From Salinivibrio sp. ES.052 (GTDB lineage: Bacteria > Pseudomonadota > Gammaproteobacteria > Enterobacterales > Vibrionaceae): a stretch of 64,000 nt of DNA. This document shows, in pieces, positions 55,337-64,000 of this stretch. The translations under genes were made by a program, and so were the position numbers. The stretch covers positions 714,251-778,250 of the forward strand of contig NZ_FSRI01000001.1 in assembly GCF_900141775.1 (NCBI RefSeq), read 5' to 3'. Under the pieces are notes generated by a model that worked only from the letters and a program-made list of their open reading frames with translations, ran no database searches and was not told the DNA's origin. Positions within the stretch are counted from its first letter, which is position 1. The number at the start of each line of letters is the position of its first letter.

Positions 55337-56473
55337 CTAGAGTGCATCCACCACATTGAGGATGGCACTGAGCATATCGCGACCGAAGGCTTGGCTGCGC
55401 GCAGGTGACCAACCAAAATCCGGGTCCGGTTGGTCGTTATGATCTTTAAATGGCATTTCAACCGTGTACGACAAGCATTTAAAACGCTCACCAATCCAGT
55501 TTGAGCCCACGGTCAGATTGGCCTTGCCAGGTGCGTCTTTGTCATATCCGTGCTCGTCTTGGAACTCTGGCGTCACGGTGAGCAGGGCGCGCTTAAACCT
55601 GTCCTCTAAATCCGCCATACGCGCATCGTAAGAAGGGATCCCCTCGCAACCGGCCACAAAGTTATACGGAATCGCCTCATCACCGTGGATATCGAGGCAC
55701 ATTTTCACCCCTGTTTGCTCCATACGCGCACGAACATGATACACCTCGGGGCTGCGCTCAAGCGTAGGGGCTTGCCATTCTCGGTTCAAGTTGGCGCCCA
55801 CCGCATTGGTGCGCAAGTGGCCGCGCACGCTGCCGTCGGGGTTCATATTGGGCACCACGTAAACGTCGGCCTTTTCCAACACCGCACGGGCAGTGGTGTC
55901 GGTGTCGTCAAGCAATCGGTCGAGCAGCCCCTCGATAAACCATTCCGCCATGGTTTCGCCTGGGTGTTGGCGAGCAATCAGCCAAATCGGCGTTTTTTCC
56001 TGCGCAGACTCACTGAGCTCTGAGCGGATTTTCAAAAGACTGATGTCACGACCATCCAAGGTCTGGCCGAGGGTTTCTAGCTGACATTGTGGATAGGTCT
56101 GCGCTTGGTGAATTAAATCCAGGTGGCGCTCATAGCTATACGGCGCGAAGTAGGCGAAATACATCGAACCATGTTGCGGCGTTACGTTAATGGTCAAGGT
56201 GTCGCCGTCAAATTCGGTGGGGACGCGGAACCAGGTATCGCGATCGTAAGAGGCAACGGCTTGATAATCGCTCCAACCTTCAGGATAGGCCGAGCCTGCC
56301 AGTTGCTGAATATGCAGTGTGTGAGCCTGATTGACTTGCGCCTCTAAGCGAAAGTGGAACCACTGATAAAACTCAGACTGATTGTCGTGGTGAATGGCAA
56401 GTTGAATGTTGTTGATGTCGTCATCGTTAACAACGCGAATATTCCCGCTGTCGAACTGGCTAAAAATACGCAT
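55337..56473 (-). CDS. M14-family (cytosolic carboxypeptidase-like) metallopeptidase
   Basis: The 378-residue protein has an N-terminal beta-sandwich (about 1-110) and a zinc carboxypeptidase domain. Ligands are HPGE (His and Glu in ARQHPGETMAEWF) and a later His in CLDIHGDEA. NMNPDGSVRGHLRTNAVGANLNREW supplies the Asn-Arg substrate-binding pair, and a Glu in YTVEMPFKD is the general base. The beta-sandwich plus M14 domain resembles the bacterial cytosolic carboxypeptidase group (M14D). No signal peptide. ATG at 56473 has AAGGA; the frame's earlier start at 56566 is not supported. Substrate unknown. Confidence 0.85.
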   Translation of the reverse strand: MRIFSQFDSGNIRVVNDDDINNIQLAIHHDNQSEFYQWFHFRLEAQVNQAHTLHIQQLAGSAYPEGWSDYQAVASYDRDTWFRVPTEFDGDTLTINVTPQHGSMYFAYFAPYSYERHLDLIHQAQTYPQCQLETLGQTLDGRDISLLKIRSELSESAQEKTPIWLIARQHPGETMAEWFIEGLLDRLLDDTDTTARAVLEKADVYVVPNMNPDGSVRGHLRTNAVGANLNREWQAPTLERSPEVYHVRARMEQTGVKMCLDIHGDEAIPYNFVAGCEGIPSYDARMADLEDRFKRALLTVTPEFQDEHGYDKDAPGKANLTVGSNWIGERFKCLSYTVEMPFKDHNDQPDPDFGWSPARSQAFGRDMLSAILNVVDAL

Positions 56474-56769
56474 AGAGCATCCTTTATCGGTTTGAGAGGC
56501 CAGCTGTGTTTGCACCTGAGGGTCAGCCTTATGTTGTAAAACCGAGCGTGACTGTCTGATTAGCAACGAACCGAGTCACCCATTGTCTTCATTGACGAGC
56601 TCGCCACAGACTATCTAATCACGTAGGCAAGATGGCTTTACTGGCTTATTATTAACAGTATTGCGCCTTATCTTGTCGTACTGTGTCTTAGCTGGCAAGG
56701 TGCCCTTATCACGCTATGACCATCTTTTTCCTCAAAGATTATCTTTTCCTCAACAAATAAGGAGCCACT

Positions 56770-58221
56770 ATGCATTTGCAGGATCCTGAGCTTTTAAAAA
56801 CACAGGCACTGATCAATGGGAAGTGGGTCGATGCCGATAGCCAACAAACCCGCGCAGTGACTAATCCTGCGAACGGGGAGCACTTGGCGACGGTACCTAA
56901 TATGGGGGCGGAGGAAACCAGCCGCGCCATTGATGCCGCGGATGCGGCGCTACCCGAATGGCGAGATTTAACCGCCAAAGCGCGGGCTGACGTGCTTTAT
57001 CGCTGGTACGAGCTGATGCTCGAGCACAAGGATGATTTAGCCGCAATCATGACGGCTGAGCAAGGCAAGCCGTTAAAAGAAGCCGCGGGCGAGATCCAAT
57101 ACGCGGCCTCGTTTTTACAGTGGTTTGCAGAAGAAGCGAAGCGAGTGTATGGCGCGACCATTCCCGCGGAGCAAGCGGATAAGCGTATTTCCGTGATCAA
57201 GCAGCCGATTGGCGTGACCGCGGCGATTACCCCGTGGAACTTTCCAGCGGCGATGATTACCCGTAAAGCGGCCGCAGCATTGGCGGCGGGTTGTACTATG
57301 GTGGTGAAGCCTGCCAGTGACACGCCGCTATCGGCACTGGCCCTCGGTGAACTCGCGTTGCGAGCCGGTCTGCCAGCTGGAGTGATCAGTGTGGTGACCG
57401 GGGCGTCGGGCCCCATCGGTGATACCTTATGTGCTGACAGACGCGTCCGTAAGCTCTCGTTTACCGGCTCGACCGAAATCGGTGCACAGTTGATGGAAAA
57501 ATGCGCCCCGACCATTAAAAAGCTTTCGCTGGAGCTGGGCGGCAATGCGCCTTTCATTGTGTTTAATGACGCCGATATTGATGCCGCGGTTGAAGGTGCC
57601 GTGGCGGCGAAGTTTCGTAACGCAGGGCAAACCTGTGTCTGTGTGAACCGCATCTATGTGCAAGCGGGTGTGTATGAAGCCTTTGCAGAGAAGTTTATTA
57701 AGGCGGTGAGCCAATTGCAGGTGGGTAAAGGCACCGACGACGGCGTAGATATCGGCCCGCTCATCAATAAGGGGGCAATGGACAAAGTGAATGCCCACCT
57801 GGACGATGCCAAGCAAAAAGGTGCCGCGATTGAGCTGGGTGGCGCGTGCCCTGAGCTGGGTGAAAACTATACTCAACCGGCGGTGATTAAATACGCGACC
57901 CCAGCGATGCGGATAGCCAAAGAAGAGACCTTCGGCCCCGTGGCACCGCTGTTTTCTTTTGAAGAAGAAGCGGACGCCATCGCCATGGCCAATGACACCG
58001 AATTTGGGTTAGCGTCTTACTTTTATGCCAAAGACATCAGCCGGGTGCACCGTGTTGCCGAAGCGCTGGAATATGGCATGGTAGGGATCAACACTGGCCT
58101 GATTTCGACCGCGGTCGCGCCTTTCGGTGGAGTGAAGCAATCGGGCCTTGGCCGTGAGGGCTCACACTGGGGACTCGATGAATACCTAGAAATGAAGTAC
58201 TTATGCTTAAGCCTGTCTTAG
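56770..58221 (+). CDS. gabD: NADP-dependent succinate-semialdehyde dehydrogenase
   Basis: The 483-residue aldehyde dehydrogenase is GabD-like. It has TPWNFPAAMITRKAAAALAAG (cofactor pocket), LSFTGSTEIG, the catalytic Glu in LELGGNAPF and catalytic Cys in FRNAGQTCVCVNR, and the C-terminal GLGREGSHWGLDEYLEMKY of this subfamily. It oxidises succinate semialdehyde to succinate in GABA catabolism. ATG follows AAGGAG. No gabT, gabP or gabC neighbours are present, so it is a stand-alone gene; other short semialdehydes are possible substrates. Confidence 0.9.
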   Translation: MHLQDPELLKTQALINGKWVDADSQQTRAVTNPANGEHLATVPNMGAEETSRAIDAADAALPEWRDLTAKARADVLYRWYELMLEHKDDLAAIMTAEQGKPLKEAAGEIQYAASFLQWFAEEAKRVYGATIPAEQADKRISVIKQPIGVTAAITPWNFPAAMITRKAAAALAAGCTMVVKPASDTPLSALALGELALRAGLPAGVISVVTGASGPIGDTLCADRRVRKLSFTGSTEIGAQLMEKCAPTIKKLSLELGGNAPFIVFNDADIDAAVEGAVAAKFRNAGQTCVCVNRIYVQAGVYEAFAEKFIKAVSQLQVGKGTDDGVDIGPLINKGAMDKVNAHLDDAKQKGAAIELGGACPELGENYTQPAVIKYATPAMRIAKEETFGPVAPLFSFEEEADAIAMANDTEFGLASYFYAKDISRVHRVAEALEYGMVGINTGLISTAVAPFGGVKQSGLGREGSHWGLDEYLEMKYLCLSLS

Positions 58222-58502
58222 TCTGTGTGTTTGCCCCGCGAAGTGTTAAGAATTTCTGACACGTAAAGCGGGTTTTACGCTGTTTATTGCAGTCAACTTG
58301 CCTCGAACGTCACCAAATTGGTGATAATTCAGTCAAGTTGGCTGTTTTTTGGCGGCTTAGTGTATGAATATTTGCATTTGCACACATCTGCTCTGTTGTT
58401 GGCTTTTCATCCGTGGTAAAACTCAAGTAATATGCGTAAGAGAAGTCCAACCGTTGCCTTGATGCAGCATGTTGGCGAACCAAACCAAGTGGAGATACAA
58501 GT

Positions 58503-59147
58503 TTGATCAATGTGTTCCTTGTAGATGATCACGAGCTGGTTCGCACAGGGATTCGACGTCTTTTAGAAGACGTTCGTGGCATAAAAGTGGTAGGGGAAGC
58601 CGACAGCGGTGAAGCCGCACTCAAATGGTGCCGGCAGAATCACGCCGATATTGTCCTAATGGACATGAATATGCCAGGTATCGGGGGGTTGGAGGCCACA
58701 CGTAAGTTGCTTCGTTACTCGCCGGATGCCAAGATTATTGTGCTCACGATCCATACAGAAAACCCGTTCCCCACCAAGGTGATGCAAGCGGGAGCCGCGG
58801 GTTATTTGACCAAAGGAGCCGGTGCCGATGAAGTGGTGAATGCAATCCGCATGGTCAATAGCGGCCAGCGTTATATCTCACCGGACATTGCCCAGCAAAT
58901 GGCGCTTAGTCAGTTCTCTGCCTCTTCTGATAATCCTTTCAAAGAGCTGTCAGAGCGCGAATTGCAGATCATGCTGATGATCACCAAAGGGCAAAAAGTG
59001 ACTGATATTTCTGAGCAGTTAAGTCTGAGTCCGAAAACGGTGAACAGCTACCGCTACCGATTATTTAGTAAACTGGATATCAACGGTGATGTGGAATTAA
59101 CCCACCTTGCTATTCGCCACGGCATGTTAGATACCGAAACGCTTTAA
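58503..59147 (+). CDS. uvrY: UvrY/VarA response regulator (BarA partner)
   Basis: The 214-residue NarL-type regulator closely follows UvrY. The receiver has acidic pocket VDDHE, phospho-acceptor Asp in IVLMDMNMPG and Lys in YLTKGAG, and the LuxR-type HTH (about 145-205) has LSERELQIMLMITKGQK and SLSPKTVNSYRYR. It normally switches on the Csr small RNAs. The start is TTG at 58503 with GGAGA upstream, as in E. coli uvrY. It is followed after 30 bp by uvrC, the conserved order. No csrB-like RNA was recognised in the window. Confidence 0.93.
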   Translation: MINVFLVDDHELVRTGIRRLLEDVRGIKVVGEADSGEAALKWCRQNHADIVLMDMNMPGIGGLEATRKLLRYSPDAKIIVLTIHTENPFPTKVMQAGAAGYLTKGAGADEVVNAIRMVNSGQRYISPDIAQQMALSQFSASSDNPFKELSERELQIMLMITKGQKVTDISEQLSLSPKTVNSYRYRLFSKLDINGDVELTHLAIRHGMLDTETL

Positions 59148-59177
59148 CATGGCGTAAAAGTAGTACGAGATCGCGCA

Positions 59178-61013
59178 GTGCCTAACTCCTTCGATGCTAA
59201 AAGTTTTCTGAAAACGGTGCCTCACCAGCCGGGTGTTTATCGCATGATGAACGCGGCGGGTGAGATCATCTACGTGGGTAAAGCTAAAGATCTTAGCAAG
59301 CGTTTGGCGAGCTATTTTCGGATACAAGTGTCGAGCGAGAAAACCAAAGCATTGGTTCGTCACATTGCCGATGTGGAAGTGACGGTGACTCACTCAGAAA
59401 CCGAAGCACTGATCCTTGAGCACAACCTAATTAAGCAGCATCTGCCGAAGTATAATGTGCTACTGCGCGATGATAAATCCTATCCCTACATCTATCTGAG
59501 TGGGCACGAACATCCACGTTTAGCTATCCACCGTGGCGCGAAAAAGAAAAAGGGCGAATATTTTGGCCCCTTTCCAGACGCCAATGCGGTGCGTAAAAGC
59601 CTGCACTTATTGCAGAAAATATTCCCCGTTCGCCAATGTGAAGACTCGGTATATGCCAACCGCAGCCGTCCTTGCTTGATGTACCAAATTGGTCGCTGCT
59701 CCGGCCCTTGTGTGCCAGGGCTGATCAGTGATGACGATTACGCCGAGCAAGTCAATTTCGCTCGTCTGTTTTTACAAGGCAAAGACCGCGAAGTGATCGA
59801 CAGCTTGGTGACCAAGATGGAAACCGCCAGCCAACAGCTGCAATTTGAAAAGGCGGCGGAATACCGCGACCAGATTCAAGCGTTACGCCGCGTGCAAGAG
59901 CAGCAATTTGTCTCGCAAGACAGTGATGATGACATCGACGTTATCGGCTTTGCATTGGAAAACGGGGTGGCCTGTATTCATGTGCTCTTCCTGCGCCAAG
60001 GGAAGGTGCTGGGTAGTCGCAGCCATTTTCCCAAAATGCCGGCAGAAACCGACCCTGGTGAAGTGGTCTCCAGCTTTGTGAGCCAGTTTTACCTGGCGCA
60101 AGCGGAAGGGCGCACCATTCCAAGCCATATCCTGATTTCCGATGATATCGGTGACGACCTTGGCTGGCTGTCGAATACCTTGAGTGAAATTGCCGGTCGT
60201 AATGTGCGCCTACAAAGCCGACCACGCGGGGCCAGAGCCCGCTTTTTGAAGCTGGCCAATACCAATGCGCGCACTGCTTTGACCAGTAAGATCAACCATC
60301 GAATGACTATCCAGAATCGTTATCAAGCGCTGCAAGAAACCCTAGGCTTAGAGCCAGTTAAGCGGATGGAGTGCTTTGATATCAGCCACACTATGGGCGA
60401 GAAAACGGTCGCCTCCTGCGTGGTGTTCAACCCAGAGGGGCCGCTGAAAAAAGAGTATCGCCGTTACAACATTGAAGGGATCACCGGTGGCGATGATTAT
60501 GCCGCGATGGCGCAGGTACTGACGCGCCGTTACAGCAAGCAAGTCGAGCCAGAAAAAATCCCTGATATTATTGTAATTGATGGCGGTAAGGGTCAGCTAA
60601 ATCGTGCCTGGGAAGTGCTTAGCCCCTTAATTGCTGACTGGCCGATTAATCCCTTAATTCTGGGTGTGGCTAAAGGTACCAGCCGTCGGCCCGGGCTAGA
60701 AACTTTAATAAAGGTGTCAGGAGAAGAATTCTCGCTGCCGTCTGACTCACCAGCGTTGCACCTTATTCAGCATATTCGTGATGAAAGCCATGACCACGCC
60801 ATTGCCGGACACCGTGCCGCTCGCGGAAAAGCGCGCAAACAAAGTGTACTCACTCAAATTGAAGGGGTGGGCCCTAAACGTCGTCAGGCCCTGCTGAAAT
60901 ATTTGGGGGGGATCCAAGAACTGAAAAATGCCAGTGCTGAAGAAATCGCCAAGGTCCCAGGGATCAGTGCCACATTGGCAGAGAAAATTCATTCCTCATT
61001 GCAAGGTTACTAG
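59178..61013 (+). CDS. uvrC: UvrABC excinuclease subunit C
   Basis: The 611-residue nuclease makes both incisions in nucleotide-excision repair. In order: GIY-YIG domain (about 12-90, [21 protein letters not shown]), a cysteine cluster ([26 protein letters not shown]), UVR motif near 205-240, RNase H-like domain with the catalytic triad ([21 protein letters not shown]), and C-terminal HhH pair ([20 protein letters not shown]). GTG at 59178. Lies between uvrY and pgsA, likely in one transcript. Confidence 0.96.
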   Translation: MPNSFDAKSFLKTVPHQPGVYRMMNAAGEIIYVGKAKDLSKRLASYFRIQVSSEKTKALVRHIADVEVTVTHSETEALILEHNLIKQHLPKYNVLLRDDKSYPYIYLSGHEHPRLAIHRGAKKKKGEYFGPFPDANAVRKSLHLLQKIFPVRQCEDSVYANRSRPCLMYQIGRCSGPCVPGLISDDDYAEQVNFARLFLQGKDREVIDSLVTKMETASQQLQFEKAAEYRDQIQALRRVQEQQFVSQDSDDDIDVIGFALENGVACIHVLFLRQGKVLGSRSHFPKMPAETDPGEVVSSFVSQFYLAQAEGRTIPSHILISDDIGDDLGWLSNTLSEIAGRNVRLQSRPRGARARFLKLANTNARTALTSKINHRMTIQNRYQALQETLGLEPVKRMECFDISHTMGEKTVASCVVFNPEGPLKKEYRRYNIEGITGGDDYAAMAQVLTRRYSKQVEPEKIPDIIVIDGGKGQLNRAWEVLSPLIADWPINPLILGVAKGTSRRPGLETLIKVSGEEFSLPSDSPALHLIQHIRDESHDHAIAGHRAARGKARKQSVLTQIEGVGPKRRQALLKYLGGIQELKNASAEEIAKVPGISATLAEKIHSSLQGY

Positions 61014-61059
61014 CAATGGGGCAACATAACCGGGTTAACCCTAAAATAAAAAGCTGAGC

Positions 61060-61620
61060 ATGCGTCTAAATATACCTACTATCTTGACCTTTTTGCGCAT
61101 TGCGCTGATCCCGGTCTTTGTGATTGCCTATTATCTTCCCTATGCTTGGGCACCGTTTGCGGCGGCACTGATTTTTATCATTGCGGGCGCGACCGATTGG
61201 TTAGATGGCTATTTAGCGCGTCGTCTTAAGCAGTCTACCCGGTTTGGCGCTTTTTTGGATCCGGTTGCAGATAAAGTGATGGTGGCGATCGCCATGGTAT
61301 TGATCGTAGAGCATTATTCCTCGGTGTGGGTGACGATCCCCGCAGCGACTATGATCGCGCGTGAAGTGATTATTTCAGCTCTGCGTGAGTGGATGGCCGA
61401 AATCGGCAAACGTGCCAGTGTGGCGGTATCTTGGGTGGGTAAATTTAAAACCGGCTCGCAAATGTTCGCGCTGACTATGCTGTTATGGCATGGCGCGCCT
61501 TGGATTGAATGGTTAGGCTATATCGCGCTATATGCAGCGACAGGCCTCACTTACTGGTCCATGTATCAATATATGATGGCAGCCAAAGACGATTTGCTCG
61601 CCGACCCGGAAGAGGAATGA
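61060..61620 (+). CDS. pgsA: phosphatidylglycerophosphate synthase
   Basis: The 186-residue CDP-alcohol phosphatidyltransferase makes phosphatidylglycerol phosphate from CDP-diacylglycerol and glycerol-3-phosphate. The catalytic motif D-x2-D-G-x2-A-R-x8-G-x3-D-x3-D is seen from [12 protein letters not shown] to [10 protein letters not shown]. It has four or five membrane helices. Start ATG at 61060, with an ordinary ribosome site not evident. It follows uvrC by 46 bp, as in many gammaproteobacteria; the tRNA genes often found after pgsA elsewhere are absent here. Confidence 0.94.
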   Translation: MRLNIPTILTFLRIALIPVFVIAYYLPYAWAPFAAALIFIIAGATDWLDGYLARRLKQSTRFGAFLDPVADKVMVAIAMVLIVEHYSSVWVTIPAATMIAREVIISALREWMAEIGKRASVAVSWVGKFKTGSQMFALTMLLWHGAPWIEWLGYIALYAATGLTYWSMYQYMMAAKDDLLADPEEE

Positions 61621-61665
61621 ACCGCGGCGCTCAGCAAACGCATTCACGCCTGTTACGTACTCCTA

Positions 61666-61705
61666 AAAACGCAGCCACTATTTGGCTATTTGGGCTGCGT
61701 TTTTT
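61666..61705 (+). terminator. terminator of the uvrY-uvrC-pgsA transcript
   Basis: AAAACGCAGCC (61666-61676), a 15-base loop, GGCTGCG and six T residues, 46 bp after the pgsA stop. Confidence 0.8.
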
Positions 61706-61775
61706 GTTTGCTGCTGGTGGTCGAGCGAGACTATCTGTTTGTTGGCGTCGCGCTTAAGCTGACCGTCTGGCTTAG

Positions 61776-63143
61776 CTAGCGCTTGGGAATGGTCAGCACA
61801 AACGCCGCCCCTTGCAGCGGTGAATCGCTGGCGTGGATGTTGCCATCATAACTGGCAATGATTTCATCGCACACTGCTAACCCAATGCCGGTGCCGGGGT
61901 TGAGCTGATCGGCACGCACACCACGCTGGAATATGCTTTCTCGATATCGCTCTGGCACCCCGGGGCCGTCATCTTCAATCGCCAATTGCCACACTTCGCC
62001 GTGATCGTCGAGCCGAATTTGAACTGTTTCAAGGCAAAACCGATAGGCGTTTTCCAGTAAGTTACCTAGTAACTCCATCAAATCACTCCGATGAATGGGC
62101 AAGGATGCATTCTCATTAAACATTCGCACAACCGTGACAGGCTTATCCCGATAAGCTTTATCTAACATGCCTGTCAGGCTATCGATCGGTGCGGTCAGTG
62201 GGCTATCTTCACGTTTCAGTCCACATTGCCCCACCAATGCGCGTTTGAGCTGGTATTGCACCATGTCATCCATTTGGCTGACCTGCTCTAAAATCCGCTT
62301 ATTCAGCTGCTCGCGCGACAGATGATTATCATCGAGTAGGGCATTGGTGGCGGATAAACGCGTTTTTAAGCTGTGCGCCAAATCATCCATGGCGTGGCGA
62401 TAACGGGATTTTTGCTTTTCTCGTTGAGTGATCATCCGGTTAAGCGCCTGAGTCACATCTTGCAGCTCGTCAGGGTAATCATTGTCTAGCGTTTGTCGGC
62501 GTGACTCAGTAATCGCAATCAGTTCTTTCGCTAACCGGCGCAATGGCAAAAAGCTCCAATGACAGGCGGCCACCACCAATGCTGAAGCAGAAAAAAATAG
62601 CAAGCTGATATAAAACCAGGTCTCTGCTTCTAAATCGGCTAACTGTTGTTTTTGTTTGTCCACGTTGCGCAGTACAAATAAGCGATTATCGCTGTTGTCA
62701 GGCTGCTTATCGGAAGACAGGCGTTGAGCAACCACATTAAAACCGGCAATAGAAAGGTATTGCGGTTTTTTGGTCAGATCAGGCAACAGGGAGCAAATAT
62801 CATCAATATCAAAGGCACGAACATCTCGCGACGTCCAAAGCGTATGTTTATCTTTAGTACAAAGAATAGACATATAGTCGCTGCTAGAGGGATCCAACGA
62901 TTGGATCCACGCCGTGAGCTCGTCAGCTTGGATCAGTCCGTCTTTACTCAATTGTGCCATGACCATCGGAACCTGTGAGGCCAGATCCCGAGAGTAGGAC
63001 GCCATTGAGTTTTGCTGATACAACTTATTAATCAACGCCGCGAGCGCAATCGAGAAAAGAAGAATAATGCCAATGGAGGTAGCGAGTACGCGCGTACGGA
63101 GCCGTGGCCGACAACGGCACAAGGTGATATGACTTAACTTCAT
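61776..63143 (-). CDS. phoQ: PhoQ-like sensor histidine kinase
   Basis: The 455-residue kinase has two membrane helices (about 20-40 and 175-195), a periplasmic sensor of about 135 residues, HAMP-like linker and a transmitter. The H-box is MDDLAHSLKTRLSA, closely matching PhoQ, and G1/G2 are EDDGPGVPERYRESIF and GTGIGLAVCDEI. PhoQ senses low Mg2+, low pH or antimicrobial peptides. The sensor domain here contains a disulfide-capable pair (CTKDKH and DDICSLL). It follows phoP by 3 bp. The phoQ name is by similarity of both genes and could equally be CarS/VprB-type. Confidence 0.8.
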   Translation of the reverse strand: MKLSHITLCRCRPRLRTRVLATSIGIILLFSIALAALINKLYQQNSMASYSRDLASQVPMVMAQLSKDGLIQADELTAWIQSLDPSSSDYMSILCTKDKHTLWTSRDVRAFDIDDICSLLPDLTKKPQYLSIAGFNVVAQRLSSDKQPDNSDNRLFVLRNVDKQKQQLADLEAETWFYISLLFFSASALVVAACHWSFLPLRRLAKELIAITESRRQTLDNDYPDELQDVTQALNRMITQREKQKSRYRHAMDDLAHSLKTRLSATNALLDDNHLSREQLNKRILEQVSQMDDMVQYQLKRALVGQCGLKREDSPLTAPIDSLTGMLDKAYRDKPVTVVRMFNENASLPIHRSDLMELLGNLLENAYRFCLETVQIRLDDHGEVWQLAIEDDGPGVPERYRESIFQRGVRADQLNPGTGIGLAVCDEIIASYDGNIHASDSPLQGAAFVLTIPKR

Positions 63144-63146
63144 GGT

Positions 63147-63821
63147 TTACTCAGCTTGAATGTCGAAAAGGTACCCTTGACCTCGCACGGTCGATATCGG
63201 GTTGTCATGGCCGGATTGGATCAGCTTTTTACGCAGACGACTGATCATCACCTCAATGGTGTTAGGGTCGCCATCTTGGTCATGATACAGCACATCGAGC
63301 AAGCGTTGCTTAGAGATCACTTCGCGACTGTGACGAATCAGGTACTCAAACAAATCGTACTCAAAGGCGGTGAGCTCCAGTGCTTGCCCGTTGACGGTGA
63401 CCGATTTCGCCAACAAATCTAACTCGATATCGCCAGCGGTGATAGTGGGCTTCACAAAACCAGCACTGCGACGCACCAATGCGTTTAATCGCGCCACCAG
63501 TTCCGGTTTTTGAAACGGCTTTACTAAATAATCATCCGCGCCGGCATCTAAGCCCGTGACCTTATCTTGCCAGTTGGCGCGCGCGGTAAGCACCAAAATC
63601 GGCAGGCGCAGCCCTTTGGCGCGAATATCACGGATCAGGCTAATCCCATCTTGATCGGGTAAACCGAGATCAACAATAGCAATATCATTGGGGTATTGGT
63701 CAGCGTAATAAAGCCCTTCGCTGGCGGTGCTGGCACAGCGAACATGGTGGCCGAGTTCACTGAGTTCGGTGTTCAGGTGATGACTTAAAATCGAGTCATC
63801 TTCAATAATGAGTACCTGCAT
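63147..63821 (-). CDS. phoP: PhoP-like OmpR-family response regulator
   Basis: The 224-residue regulator has a receiver (pocket IIEDDSIL, phospho-Asp in IAIVDLGLPDQDGISLIRDI, Lys in LVKPFQKPE) and a winged-helix OmpR/PhoB domain (about 125-222, ELTAFEYDLFEYLIRH, EVMISRLRKKL, RGQGYLF). The DLGLPDQDG and TVRGQGYLF segments match PhoP. It precedes the sensor gene by 3 bp with a terminator-like hairpin upstream, so the operon starts here. Confidence 0.85.
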   Translation of the reverse strand: MQVLIIEDDSILSHHLNTELSELGHHVRCASTASEGLYYADQYPNDIAIVDLGLPDQDGISLIRDIRAKGLRLPILVLTARANWQDKVTGLDAGADDYLVKPFQKPELVARLNALVRRSAGFVKPTITAGDIELDLLAKSVTVNGQALELTAFEYDLFEYLIRHSREVISKQRLLDVLYHDQDGDPNTIEVMISRLRKKLIQSGHDNPISTVRGQGYLFDIQAE

Positions 63822-63836
63822 AAAAGCCCCTGTAAA

Positions 63837-63862
63837 ACAAAAAAGCGCCCGAGATGGACGCC
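63837..63862 (-). terminator. terminator of the gene entering from the right edge
   Basis: On the minus strand a GGACGC-type arm, short loop and GGGCGC arm (one mismatch) followed by a T run. It ends transcription of the partial antiporter gene before phoP. Confidence 0.55.
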
Positions 63863-63922
63863 TTTATTATAGGTTTGATTAACTGAATTTTGGCTGACTC
63901 AGCGCTCGTCTCTCGCGTGACG

Positions 63923-64000
63923 TTACACCAAAATAATCATCAAGGTGCCAGCCAAGGTCAAAATAACGTTGGCAATCGCGTAAGTGCCGGCATAGCCCAG
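63923..64000 (-). CDS. C-terminus of an antiporter-like membrane protein (partial)
   Basis: A minus-strand frame open to the right edge ends in TAA at 63923-63925 and gives 25 residues. They form one hydrophobic helix starting LGYAGTYAIANVILTLAG and ending LMIILV. This ending (GYA-x-TYA-x-ANV) is typical of the aspartate:alanine exchanger (AspT/YidE/YbjL) superfamily. Too short for a firm call. It lies about 100 bp upstream of phoP with a terminator-like hairpin between. Confidence 0.5.
   Translation of the reverse strand: MGYAGTYAIANVILTLAGTLMIILV

Noticed and set aside
61621-61775. tRNA cluster after pgsA (as in E. coli)
   Set aside because: No cloverleaf arms or CCA ends are visible; the gap contains only a terminator.

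Overview
The window reads as an ordinary, gene-dense chromosomal segment of a gammaproteobacterium. The best guess is Vibrionaceae (a Vibrio or Salinivibrio-like halophile). The evidence is the strong similarity to enterobacterial/vibrio AspC, AsnS, Mlc, UvrY (including its TTG start), UvrC, PgsA, HtpX, YgiQ, YdiJ and SstT, a bioA/bioBFCD divergent cluster, and abundant c-di-GMP and chemotaxis proteins. No rRNA, tRNA, CRISPR array, transposase or integrase was seen. The genus call is inference.

Layout. 1-3.6 kb: end of an MFS transporter, then a SulP anion transporter/universal stress protein operon. 3.7-6.8 kb: a YfaZ-like outer-membrane protein and a two-gene signalling pair, in which an output-less receiver is encoded next to a histidine kinase that carries a paralogous but degenerate receiver plus a cyclic-nucleotide domain. 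7.1-15.9 kb: a DUF945 protein, a PilZ protein, a FAN1-like VRR-NUC nuclease, a Nudix-PAP2 fusion, the YdiJ flavin/Fe-S dehydrogenase and a 51-residue membrane protein. 16-25.2 kb: YgiQ, a LysR/MFS divergent pair, two GGDEF proteins (one with an apparently dead active site), two small or unknown proteins and a META lipoprotein. 25.8-35.6 kb: folE, an Aer-like receptor, aspC, asnS, a receptor with a periplasmic CxxCH haem motif, queD/queE and mlc. 35.7-42.6 kb: sstT, an ECF sigma/ChrR anti-sigma pair with a LON-domain gene, an orphan MetQ lipoprotein, a Bcr-type exporter with a GNAT gene, and a glyoxalase-fold protein.

42.6-46.4 kb is the one clearly accessory region. It holds a large LysM protein with a glycine-rich membrane-inserting C-terminus and a translationally coupled small membrane protein, plus a second paralogue of that membrane protein. 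The genes look AT-rich and are flanked by an 18-bp direct repeat lying in terminator-like hairpins. This looks like a toxin/immunity module, most likely antibacterial. 46.4-51.5 kb is the complete biotin cluster with a BirA-type operator. 51.6-64 kb returns to core genes: a 57-residue protein, htpX, an EamA exporter and AsnC-type regulator, trxC, an M14 carboxypeptidase, gabD, uvrY-uvrC-pgsA and a PhoP/PhoQ-like system, ending inside an antiporter-like gene.

The most useful regulatory inference is a small sigma/ChrR regulon. TGATCC-type promoters sit before the sigma gene and the LON gene, and a third lies before folE some 13 kb away. This would connect a singlet-oxygen/light-type stress response to folate biosynthesis. 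All functional calls come from reading sequence by eye; no database search was run.
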